NCBI RefSeq assembly: GCF_000722875.1
Contig: NZ_JFHR01000006.1
Location: 62,001-126,000 of the forward strand
Reading direction: 5' to 3'
DNA length: 64,000 nucleotides
From: Sphingobium chlorophenolicum
GTDB taxonomy: Bacteria; Pseudomonadota; Alphaproteobacteria; Sphingomonadales; Sphingomonadaceae
The position numbers were made by a program, and so were the translations under genes. Below are positions 26,635 to 34,031 of the stretch, piece after piece. The notes below the pieces were generated by a model. The model saw only the letters and a program-made list of their open reading frames with translations, was not told the DNA's origin and ran no database searches. Positions within the stretch are counted from its first letter, which is position 1. Every line of letters starts with the position of its first letter.

Positions 26635-27930
26635 TTAGCGGGCATCCGCGGGTGATGGCAACTTCGGCAGCGCGAACAGCAGCAGCGCGGCCGAAATCAG
26701 CGCGCCCGCCGAAACCAGCAGGGCCAGCGTATAGGCCCCGGTCGCGTCGAACATATATCCCGATACGGCCGGGCCGATGGACCCGCCGATCAGGAATACG
26801 GCAAAGAGCGCCCCGTTCACGGAGCCGAAGCGGCTGGTCGCATAATAGCGGCCGACCAGGAAGGACATGATGTCGTTTTCCGAACCGATGCCGATTCCCG
26901 CCGCCACCGCCGCGACCAGCGCGACTTCCGCGCCGCCCGCGACCAGCGCCAGCATCCCCGCCGCGACCATCGCGAACAGGCATTGCGCCAGCCTGACCGC
27001 GGGCAGCCTGTCCAGCAGGTAACCGACGACGATTCGGCCGATGATCAGCGCCGCGCCGATCGTCCCCGCCATGCCCGCGGCCCGCGTGGGATCGACGCCC
27101 GCGTCGGTCAGCATCGGCACGAAATGCACCACGGTCGTAAGGATGCCCCAGGCCGACAGGAAGAATGCGCCCGCCAGCAGCAGGAAAGTGCGGTCCCGCA
27201 GCAACGATGGTCCGTCACGCCCGGCGGCGGCTTCCTGCGCGGCAGGACGGACGCCGGTCGGACGGGCGGGCGGCAGGATGGTCCGCCGCCAGAACCAGAC
27301 CAGCACGCCGATGACGGCAAATCCCGCCAGTTCCACGGCCGCAAGGGCCATATAGCCTGCGCGCCAGCCATGCGTGGTGATGATCGGCGTCAGGATCAAG
27401 GGAAGAAGCCCCCCGCCCAGCCCCGACCCCGCCAGCGAAAGCCCCAGCGCCAGCCCCCTGTGGCGCTTGAATCCGGCGATGATCATCTTGGTGATGACCG
27501 GCGCGGCGGTCCCCGCGCCCAGCAGCGCGACCAGCGCCATCAACGCCACATAGGAGATGAAATTGGCGGTCAGCGCGCCCAGCAGCAGCAAACCGACGGC
27601 CAGCCCGATCAGGGAGGGAAGCAGAACCGGCAGCACGCCCAGCCGGTCCACATAACGGCCCACGACAGGCGCGCACAGCGCCGTCAGCATGGATGCCACG
27701 AACGGCGCGACGCTGACGGTCCCGCGCCCCCAGCCGAACGCGTCGGCCACGGGCTTCAGGAACAGGCCGGTCGAAAAGAGGAAGGTGCTGCTGATGCCGA
27801 CGGTGATGCTCAGGAAGGCGACCAGGATGATCGGCCAGCCATGGCGAAGCTCGCCAGCGCCCTCCGCCTCGCCCGTCTCTCCGAAAAGCCTGATGTCCGG
27901 GTTCGCCGCGCCTGTCGCTCTTCCATCCAT
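26635..27930 (-). CDS. MFS transporter (monocarboxylate-type)
   Basis: 431 residues with about 12 membrane helices (first one GWPIILVAFLSITVGISSTF). The layout, with a short hydrophilic N-terminus and GRYVDRLGVLPVLL between helices 2 and 3, resembles the MCT/oxalate-formate antiporter branch of the MFS. It is probably the inner-membrane importer for the substrate of this cluster; no substrate can be named. GGAGG lies seven bases before the ATG. It is 52 bases upstream of the GntR gene on the same strand. Its promoter overlaps an AATATCGAT operator-like site. Confidence 0.88.
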   Translation of the reverse strand: MDGRATGAANPDIRLFGETGEAEGAGELRHGWPIILVAFLSITVGISSTFLFSTGLFLKPVADAFGWGRGTVSVAPFVASMLTALCAPVVGRYVDRLGVLPVLLPSLIGLAVGLLLLGALTANFISYVALMALVALLGAGTAAPVITKMIIAGFKRHRGLALGLSLAGSGLGGGLLPLILTPIITTHGWRAGYMALAAVELAGFAVIGVLVWFWRRTILPPARPTGVRPAAQEAAAGRDGPSLLRDRTFLLLAGAFFLSAWGILTTVVHFVPMLTDAGVDPTRAAGMAGTIGAALIIGRIVVGYLLDRLPAVRLAQCLFAMVAAGMLALVAGGAEVALVAAVAAGIGIGSENDIMSFLVGRYYATSRFGSVNGALFAVFLIGGSIGPAVSGYMFDATGAYTLALLVSAGALISAALLLFALPKLPSPADAR

Positions 27931-27948
27931 TCTTCATCCTCCATTTAC

Positions 27949-28011
27949 AAATATCGATAACATGCCGGAACATCGATTGACAACCGATATATTGATATAA
28001 TATCGATAAAT
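27949..28011. promoter_or_regulatory. Divergent promoter region with two AATATCGATA sites
   Basis: On the minus strand TTGTCA (27978-27983) and TTATCG (27955-27960) are 17 bases apart, a likely promoter for the MFS gene. The palindrome-like AATATCGATAA at 27950-27960 covers its -10. A second copy, AATATCGATAAAT, is at 27999-28011. The same core recurs at 29260, 32789 and 33913. Confidence 0.6.
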
Positions 28012-28225
28012 TGAACCGGCGGACCGGCGATGGGACCATAGGCTCGTGAAGCGCGGCCCGATGCGACGCGCCGACCGTCGAGGGCGTCAGAATCCGCAAG
28101 GAATGACGGAAACCCCTTCCAGTCGAATGAATATTGGAGACAGTGATGATCCACCGCCATATTGTCGATCCGATGGCGACCGCCATTGACCGTTCGACGA
28201 TGATTGCCCGCATGGCATGCAGCCG

Positions 28226-29203
28226 ATGAAAATAGCGATCTATGGAGCCGGGGCCGTCGGCGGCCATTTCGCCGCCAGGCTGGCGGCCGCCGGTCATGAC
28301 GTATCGGTCGTCGTGCGCGGCGCGGCATTGGCGGCCATCCGGTCGAAGGGATTGACCCTTCTTACGGGGACGGATCGCCTGAACGTCAACGTCAGCGCCT
28401 CTGACGACGCGGCGGAACTGGGGCCGCAGGATCTGGTGATCAGCACGCTCAAATCCTCTTCCCTCGGCGCGCTGGCGGAGGGCGTTCAACCCCTGCTCGG
28501 CCCCGACACGCCGGTCATCTTCGCCCAGAACGGCATTCCCTGGTGGTACACGCACGGCCTGCCGCCGTCGGAAAAACTCCCGCGCCTCGACTGGCTGGAC
28601 CCCGAAGGGCAACTGGAACGCCACATCGGCATTCAAAGGACCATCGGCGGCGTCATCTTCTCGTCCAACGAGGTGCTCGAAACGGGCGTGATCCGCAACG
28701 ATTCCCCCGAACATAACGCCCTCATCATCGGCGAGCCCGACCGTTCCGAAAGCGACCGCATCGGCAGGTTGCGGCAGGTGCTGAGCGACGCTGACCTCGC
28801 CAGCCCCCCCAATGGCGACGTCCGGGAAATGCTCTGGCGCAAGCTGCTGGCGAACATGACGGTCTCGGTCCTCTGCATGATCACCGGCCAGACGGCGCGG
28901 GAAGCGGTCGAAGACCCGATCTTCAAGGATCTGGTGCCCAGACTGATCGGCGAAGCCGGGGCTATCGCCGGAGCGCAGGGATATGCCATCCCACCCATGC
29001 CGCCCGGCTATCGCGCCCCCGATCACAAGCCTTCGCTGCTCCAGGATTTCCTGCTCGGCCGGGCGCTGGAGATCGACGCGCTCGTCCGCGCGCCCATAGC
29101 CTTCGCCAGGGCGGCGGGTCTGGAGACCCCCACGCTGGACATGCTGGGGGCGGTGGCGCAGCGCCTCGCCGTGAATGCGGGCCTGTACGCGCCGCATCCC
29201 TAA
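28226..29203 (+). CDS. Ketopantoate reductase (ApbA/PanE) family dehydrogenase
   Basis: 325 residues. The N-terminal Rossmann motif KIAIYGAGAVGGHFA (residues 2-16) binds NADP. The C-terminal helical domain includes LWRKLLANMTVSVL with the family lysine. These enzymes reduce 2-oxo acids such as ketopantoate; because it sits in a catabolic cluster rather than with panB/panC, a different 2-oxo or hydroxy acid substrate is likely (inference). It is preceded by a 295-base divergent gap that holds no gene. An in-frame ATG nine bases earlier is possible. Confidence 0.85.
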   Translation: MKIAIYGAGAVGGHFAARLAAAGHDVSVVVRGAALAAIRSKGLTLLTGTDRLNVNVSASDDAAELGPQDLVISTLKSSSLGALAEGVQPLLGPDTPVIFAQNGIPWWYTHGLPPSEKLPRLDWLDPEGQLERHIGIQRTIGGVIFSSNEVLETGVIRNDSPEHNALIIGEPDRSESDRIGRLRQVLSDADLASPPNGDVREMLWRKLLANMTVSVLCMITGQTAREAVEDPIFKDLVPRLIGEAGAIAGAQGYAIPPMPPGYRAPDHKPSLLQDFLLGRALEIDALVRAPIAFARAAGLETPTLDMLGAVAQRLAVNAGLYAPHP

Positions 29204-29259
29204 GCCGGTCTACCGCCGCCAATCGCCGGCCTGACGCCGACCCGTTCGGCCGACCGCAG

Positions 29260-29268
29260 AATATCGAT
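29260..29268. promoter_or_regulatory. AATATCGAT operator-like site upstream of the acyl-CoA synthetase
   Basis: AATATCGAT, 21 bases before the ATG of the acyl-CoA synthetase gene; same core as the sites at 27950, 27999, 32789 and 33913. Confidence 0.45.
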
Positions 29269-29289
29269 CCCCATTCATGGAGTGCGCAG

Positions 29290-30822
29290 ATGACGACCGC
29301 CACCCTCATTTCCGGAAGCCGGAACCTTCCCCCCGCCGCGCTGGACCGGCAGATAGAGCGCGCCGCCGCCGCCATGCTGTCCAGCGGCGTCAAGCCGGGG
29401 GACGCCGTCGCGCTCCTGCTGCGCAACGATTTCGCCTTTTTCTCCGCCAGCCTTGCGGCGCGCTGGATCGGCGCCTTCGCCATGCCGATCAACTGGCACG
29501 CGACGCCGGACGAGATAGGCTATATCCTGGATGACAGCGGCGCGAAGCTGCTGATCGCGCATGACGATCTGGCCGCTCCGCTCGCCGGTCAACTGGCGGG
29601 ACGGACGCTGGTCGCCGTGCCGACCCCGCCCGAAATCACCGCCGCCTACGGCCTTACCCCTTCGGCCCCTCTGGCGGAGGCGACCGCATGGGACGCCTGG
29701 CTACCGGACGACAGCACGCCCGCACCGCCGCGTGGACCGGGCGGCGCATCCTCCCTCATCTACACCAGCGGCACCACCGGAAAGCCCAAGGGCGTGCGGC
29801 GCAGGCCGTTCCAGCCCGAACATCTCGCCGCCCAGGCAGAGGTCGCGGTGGCGGGCTATGGGCTGGACCCCAGCCAGCCGCTCCGGGTGCTCATGACCGG
29901 CCCGATGTACCATTCCGCGCCGAACGCATACGGCCTGGTGTCGACCGAACTGGCGGAAAGGATCGTGCTCGAACCCCGCTTCGATGCGGAGGAATTGCTG
30001 GCGCTGGTGCAGGAACATCGCATCACGCACATGCACATGGTTCCCACCATGTTCGTCCGGCTGCTGAAGCTGCCGCCCGACGTGCGGGCGAAATATGACA
30101 TATCCTCCCTGAAGTTCGTGGTCCACGGCGCAGCCCCCTGCCCCATGGAGATCAAGCGGCAGATGATCGACTGGTGGGGACCGGTCATCCACGAATATTA
30201 TGGATCGACCGAAACGGGCCTCGTCACCGGCCATGGTTCCGCCGAAGCGCTGGCGAAGCCGGGCACGGTGGGCCGGGCGCTCCCCGGCGTGACGATGCGC
30301 GCCATCGGGGAGGATGGGAAGGATGTCGAACCGGGCGCCATCGGCGACATCTACGTCCATTCCCGGTCGGTGCCCGATTTCTCCTATCACGGTCGCGACG
30401 ACGAGAAATCGGAGATCGAACGGGCGGGCTTCGTCACGGTCGGTGACATCGGCTGGATCGATGAGGACGGCTTCCTCTTCCTGTGCGACCGCCGCCGCGA
30501 CATGATCATATCGGGCGGCGTCAACATCTATCCGGCGGAGGTGGAGGCGGCGCTGCTGACCATCGGCGGCGTGCGCGACTGCGCGGTCTTCGGCATACCG
30601 GACGCGGAATTCGGCGAGGCGGTATGCGCCTATGTCGAACCTGACGATGAAGCCTCGCTCGACGCCGCGGGCATCAGGACAAGGCTCGCCGACACGCTGT
30701 CCCGCTACAAGATACCCAAGGTGGTGGAATTCGCCGCCAGCCTGCCCCGCGAGGATTCGGGCAAGATCTTCAAGCGCCGCCTGCGCGAAGCCTATTGGGG
30801 CCAGAGCGGACGGGCGATCTGA
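29290..30822 (+). CDS. AMP-dependent acyl-CoA synthetase
   Basis: 510 residues. It activates a carboxylic acid to its CoA thioester through an acyl-adenylate. Visible motifs of the ANL superfamily are the P-loop LIYTSGTTGKPKGV (about residues 156-169), YYGSTETG, the hinge region CDRRRDMIISGGVNIYP, and a C-terminal catalytic lysine in PREDSGKIFKRRLRE. The substrate acid is unknown. It lies 86 bases after the ketopantoate-reductase-like gene and GGAG precedes the ATG. It implies that the pathway includes a CoA-activated intermediate. Confidence 0.9.
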   Translation: MTTATLISGSRNLPPAALDRQIERAAAAMLSSGVKPGDAVALLLRNDFAFFSASLAARWIGAFAMPINWHATPDEIGYILDDSGAKLLIAHDDLAAPLAGQLAGRTLVAVPTPPEITAAYGLTPSAPLAEATAWDAWLPDDSTPAPPRGPGGASSLIYTSGTTGKPKGVRRRPFQPEHLAAQAEVAVAGYGLDPSQPLRVLMTGPMYHSAPNAYGLVSTELAERIVLEPRFDAEELLALVQEHRITHMHMVPTMFVRLLKLPPDVRAKYDISSLKFVVHGAAPCPMEIKRQMIDWWGPVIHEYYGSTETGLVTGHGSAEALAKPGTVGRALPGVTMRAIGEDGKDVEPGAIGDIYVHSRSVPDFSYHGRDDEKSEIERAGFVTVGDIGWIDEDGFLFLCDRRRDMIISGGVNIYPAEVEAALLTIGGVRDCAVFGIPDAEFGEAVCAYVEPDDEASLDAAGIRTRLADTLSRYKIPKVVEFAASLPREDSGKIFKRRLREAYWGQSGRAI

Positions 30823-30824
30823 AC

Positions 30825-30970
30825 TAGGCTGTATCGACATTCAGAAGATGGCGAGCCGAAAATGGTGGTTTTTCGTGACCCGGCGCGCAGCGTACTAAAA
30901 GTACGTGAGCACCGGAAGCGCGGGAAAGCGCCATTTGCAGGCCGCCAGAACTGAATGTCGATACAGCCTA
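30825..30970. mobile_element. 146-base MITE-like element with 20-base perfect terminal inverted repeats
   Basis: The left end TAGGCTGTATCGACATTCAG is matched exactly in reverse complement at 30951-30970. The element starts and ends with TA, as expected for TA-targeting IS630/Tc1-type elements. The interior has further internal pairing (GCGTACT/AGTACG) and no transposase. A diverged copy of one end (18 of 20 bases) lies at 25804-25823. It sits three bases after the acyl-CoA synthetase stop. Confidence 0.75.
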
Positions 30971-31013
30971 AAAGGCGGCGTGGAGGCAATCCCCTCCACG
31001 CCGCCCCGCATGA

Positions 31014-31805
31014 TCAGGCGACGATGCCGCGCATCCCGTCGATCCACTCCAGCCCGGCCGCCGTCGCGCCCGCCGGACGATATTCCGCCCCATACCAGCC
31101 GCCATAGCCCGAAGCCCGCAGAAGCGCGAAAGCAGCGGCGAAGTCGATCGATCCCGTGCCCGGCTCGTTCCGGCCCGGAGCATCGGAAAACTGGACATGC
31201 GGCGCCAACCATCCGTGCGACGTCCATGCCCGCGCGATGTCGTCGCCGTTCATGGCGATATGATAAAGATCGAACAGCAGCCCGAAACGCGCATCGCCGA
31301 TGGCGCGAACCATGTCCGCCGCCTCATCGATGGACGCGAACAGGGCATCGGGCATCTCCACCCGGTTCATCGGCTCGGCCAGCAACACGGCATCGGGGGC
31401 CAGGCGCGCCGCAAGGTCCAGCGCGCTGGCGGCATTCCGCCGGTAGGTCTCCAGACATTCCTCCCTGCCATGGCCGGACGGAATGCGGGACGGCCCGATA
31501 TGGACGAAACGCGCGCCCAATATGCCAGCGGCGCGCAGCCCCCGCTCGGCCGCTTCGTCAAATTCCATCTCCCGGCCGGGCACCCCCGACAGACCCACAC
31601 CGCCGACGAACAGATCGCCGAGCGGCAGGTTGATCAGCACGACCGGCATTCCGGCGGCGCGGGCCGCCCCGGCCATCTCGACCGGATCGCCCTCATCGAT
31701 CACCTGTATCTCGACCCCGTCGAAGCCCGCCTTCGCGGCGGCGGCGAACCGGTCGAGGATCGGCACCTCCCGAAACATCATCGATATGCTGGCGCTGATC
31801 TTCAT
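31014..31805 (-). CDS. Hydroxypyruvate isomerase-like TIM-barrel protein
   Basis: 263 residues. It belongs to the xylose-isomerase-like TIM-barrel superfamily, nearest to Hyi/OtnI: FAAAAKAGFDGVEIQ at the N-terminus, LLFDLYHIAMNGDD with metal-binding residues in the middle, and HVQFSDAPGRNEPGTGSIDF near the end. Hyi interconverts hydroxypyruvate and tartronate semialdehyde. The start MKISASISMMF at 31805 has GGGGAG five bases upstream; the frame to 31832 is longer but lacks this. It is the second gene after the beta-hydroxyacid dehydrogenase, whose family includes tartronate semialdehyde reductase, making that pair chemically consistent. Confidence 0.85.
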   Translation of the reverse strand: MKISASISMMFREVPILDRFAAAAKAGFDGVEIQVIDEGDPVEMAGAARAAGMPVVLINLPLGDLFVGGVGLSGVPGREMEFDEAAERGLRAAGILGARFVHIGPSRIPSGHGREECLETYRRNAASALDLAARLAPDAVLLAEPMNRVEMPDALFASIDEAADMVRAIGDARFGLLFDLYHIAMNGDDIARAWTSHGWLAPHVQFSDAPGRNEPGTGSIDFAAAFALLRASGYGGWYGAEYRPAGATAAGLEWIDGMRGIVA

Positions 31806-31834
31806 ACTCACTCCCCTTTCAGGATTGGTCACTT

Positions 31835-32749
31835 TCAGGATTGGATTTCGGCTGGTTGCAGCCCGCGCAGCGTGCGGTGGACGGCGCTGTGGTCCAGGGC
31901 AGCGTCAGGCCCGCTGGCGGCCTGCCTGAACATGGCCTCCGCTTCGCTCAGCAAAGGCAGCGAAAGGCCGAGGTCGGCGGCCATGGCGGTCGCCATGCGC
32001 AGATCCTTGAGCTGGGTGGCGACGGTGCCGCCGGGCACATGATCGCCGCTCACCATGCGCGCGCCATGCTGGCGCAGGACGGTGGAATCGGCGAACCCGC
32101 CCTCCAGCGCCGCGAAGGCCGCCGCCGGTCGTCCGCCGCCGCGCTCGATCAGCAGCAGCGCCTCCGCGACCGCCTCTATGGTGATCCCGACGATCATCTG
32201 GTTGGCGAGCTTGACCAACTGCCCGCTCCCAACCCCGCCCACCAGATTGACCCGGCCCAGCGCGCCCAGCAGCGGACTCATCCTCTCGACGATTTCCGGA
32301 GCGCCGCCCGCGAAGATGGTGAGGCTGGCCTTGATGGCCCCGCGCTCCCCGCCCGACACCGGCGCGTCGATATAGTCCACGCCCAGCGCCGCCAGCCGCT
32401 CCGCCTGCCGCCTCGCCGAATCGGGGGCGATGGAACTCATCATGACGACCGTCGCGCCCGGCTTGATCGCCCCGGCCACGCCGCCCGAATCCTCATCGAA
32501 CAGCAGCCGGTCGCAGGTCGGCCCGTCGCTCAGCATGAAGATCACGACATCCGCATCCGCCACGCACATGCGCGCCGTTTCCGCCACCGCCGCGCCCTCG
32601 TCGGCCAGCGCCGCCGCCTTGGCTTGCGTCCGGTTCCAGACGCTCAGCGCGTACCCCGCCCGAACCAGATTCCGGGCCATCGGCTCACCCATCAGTCCCG
32701 TGCCCAACAACGCCACGCGATCGATCACACCCTTTTTCCTTCCCGCCAT
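31835..32749 (-). CDS. Beta-hydroxyacid dehydrogenase (tartronate semialdehyde reductase-like)
   Basis: 304 residues from the first ATG. Rossmann motif ALLGTGLMGEPMARNL near the N-terminus, the substrate loop DAPVSGGERGA and the catalytic lysine in LVKLANQMIVG identify the 3-hydroxyisobutyrate dehydrogenase/GarR family. With the isomerase next to it, reduction of tartronate semialdehyde to glycerate is a fair guess, not a proof. A GTG at 32728 has GGAAGG nine bases upstream and would give VIDRVALLGTG, which may be the true start (297 residues). It is divergent from the FAH-family gene. Confidence 0.87.
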   Translation of the reverse strand: MAGRKKGVIDRVALLGTGLMGEPMARNLVRAGYALSVWNRTQAKAAALADEGAAVAETARMCVADADVVIFMLSDGPTCDRLLFDEDSGGVAGAIKPGATVVMMSSIAPDSARRQAERLAALGVDYIDAPVSGGERGAIKASLTIFAGGAPEIVERMSPLLGALGRVNLVGGVGSGQLVKLANQMIVGITIEAVAEALLLIERGGGRPAAAFAALEGGFADSTVLRQHGARMVSGDHVPGGTVATQLKDLRMATAMAADLGLSLPLLSEAEAMFRQAASGPDAALDHSAVHRTLRGLQPAEIQS

Positions 32750-32772
32750 TTAGCTTGATAATCACATTAGAT

Positions 32773-32811
32773 ATCGTCATTACATAAAAATATCGATAAA
32801 TATATGACGAT
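32773..32811. promoter_or_regulatory. Divergent operator-like region with AATATCGATAAAT
   Basis: AATATCGATAAAT at 32789-32801 lies inside a wider dyad ATCGTCAT (32773-32780) / ATGACGAT (32804-32811), between the start codons of the dehydrogenase (minus) and the FAH-family gene (plus). Confidence 0.5.
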
Positions 32812-32828
32812 TCAAATCAGGAGGAAAT

Positions 32829-33791
32829 ATGCGATTCGTGACCTTTGAACAGTCGGACGGCACCTATGTGGGCGCGCTGGTCGGCATCGGCGGGATCAAG
32901 AATCTGACCGAAGCAAGCTCCGCCTCAGGACGCGGAGACCCCGCCTGGTTCAAAAGCATGCAGGCCCTGATCGAATCCGGGGAAGCGGGCCTGGACGAAG
33001 CGCGCCGCCTGCTGGAAACGGACGGGCACATCGTCTCCGCCGACGCCGTCCGCCTGCTGGCCCCCTTGCCGCGCCCGCAATCGATTCGCGACTTCTTCAC
33101 CTTCCCCGGCCATATCCGCCAATCCTATGCAGGCATGCAGCGCCTGGGCGCGAAGCTGGCGGGAGCGTCCGCACCCGCCGTTCCCCCGCTGACGGAGATA
33201 CCGGCCCTCTATCTGGAAAAGGCGATCTACCATAAGGGCAACCCTCTGACAGTTGTCGGCCCCGGCACGGAAATCCTCTGGCCCAGCTACAGCCAATATA
33301 TGGATTTCGAACTGGAACTGGCGATCGTCATCGGCCGCCCCGGCGTCGACATTTCCGCGGATAATGCCGCCGCCCACATATTCGGCTATACGATCTTCAA
33401 CGATTTTTCCGCCCGCGACGCCCAGATGGCGGAAATGCCCGGCATGATGGGCCCGGCCAAGGGCAAGGATTTCGACCGCAGCAACGTGATCGGCCCTTGC
33501 ATCGTGACGCCGGACGAATTTCCCGACGTTCACGACATCCGGATGCGCGCCTTCGTCAACGGCGAATTGTGGGCGGAAGGGTCCAACAGCGTCATGCTGC
33601 ACCGGTTCGAAGATATCATCGCCTATGTCTCTCGCGGCGAAACGCTCCATCCGGGCGAGCTTCTCGGCTCCGGCACGATGGATAATGGCTGCGGCCTGGA
33701 ACATGACCGCTTCCTCGAAGACGGGGATGAGGTCACGCTGGAGATCGACGGCATCGGCACGCTGACCAACACCGTCCGCCGCCGCAAATAA
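32829..33791 (+). CDS. Fumarylacetoacetate hydrolase (FAH)-family protein
   Basis: 320 residues. The FAH fold spans about residues 70-315 and shows the metal ligands: acidic residues in MDFELELAIVIGRPG, and the downstream GKDFDRSNVIGP and GELLGSGTMDNGCGLE loops. FAH-family members hydrolyse C-C bonds of acylpyruvates or hydrate/decarboxylate 2-oxo acids. AGGAGG lies five bases before the ATG. The nearby second enzyme of a related fold (37052-37825) suggests consecutive steps on an oxo-acid; the substrate is unknown. Confidence 0.88.
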   Translation: MRFVTFEQSDGTYVGALVGIGGIKNLTEASSASGRGDPAWFKSMQALIESGEAGLDEARRLLETDGHIVSADAVRLLAPLPRPQSIRDFFTFPGHIRQSYAGMQRLGAKLAGASAPAVPPLTEIPALYLEKAIYHKGNPLTVVGPGTEILWPSYSQYMDFELELAIVIGRPGVDISADNAAAHIFGYTIFNDFSARDAQMAEMPGMMGPAKGKDFDRSNVIGPCIVTPDEFPDVHDIRMRAFVNGELWAEGSNSVMLHRFEDIIAYVSRGETLHPGELLGSGTMDNGCGLEHDRFLEDGDEVTLEIDGIGTLTNTVRRRK

Positions 33792-33804
33792 CGGTCGAAC
33801 GACC

Positions 33805-33840
33805 GAAACATGCGCCGCGCCTATGCGTGGTGCATGTTTC
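33805..33840. terminator. Hairpin after the FAH-family gene
   Basis: GAAACATGC / GCATGTTTC nine-base stem with further internal pairing, 14 bases after the stop; no long T tract, so termination is only possible. Confidence 0.4.
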
Positions 33841-33912
33841 CGAACCGGGCGTCGACGCCCTTTTCTACGATGGCAGCGCATTCCGATACCGGCGCCGCTT
33901 GACCTGAAAAAT

Positions 33913-33924
33913 AATATCGATATT
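33913..33924. promoter_or_regulatory. AATATCGATATT palindrome upstream of the TonB receptor
   Basis: A perfect 12-base palindrome, 107 bases before the receptor ATG, in a strongly AT-rich stretch (33908-33960). It shares the AATATCGAT core with the four other sites in this cluster. Confidence 0.5.
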
Positions 33925-34031
33925 TATTCGTAACAGCGATCAAAATAATATATATCGTTCATTGAGAAATGGACTCGCAGATGGACAGGGCAACAACCGC
34001 CCATCGCAAAAGGCCAGGAGGGGACAGAAAA

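Noticed and set aside
27977..28001. Plus-strand promoter TTGACA / TATAAT for the ketopantoate-reductase-like gene
   Set aside because: Both hexamers are perfect, but they are only 13 bases apart, too close for a normal sigma-70 promoter; the minus-strand pair with a 17-base spacer is better.
27215..29197. 660-codon open frame on the minus strand
   Set aside because: It runs across the MFS 5' region, the divergent gap with promoter signals and the antisense of the ketopantoate-reductase-like gene, and resembles no protein family.
30792..30989. 65-codon ORF on the minus strand across the MITE-like element
   Set aside because: It is confined to the inverted-repeat element and shows no protein-like features or ribosome-binding site.
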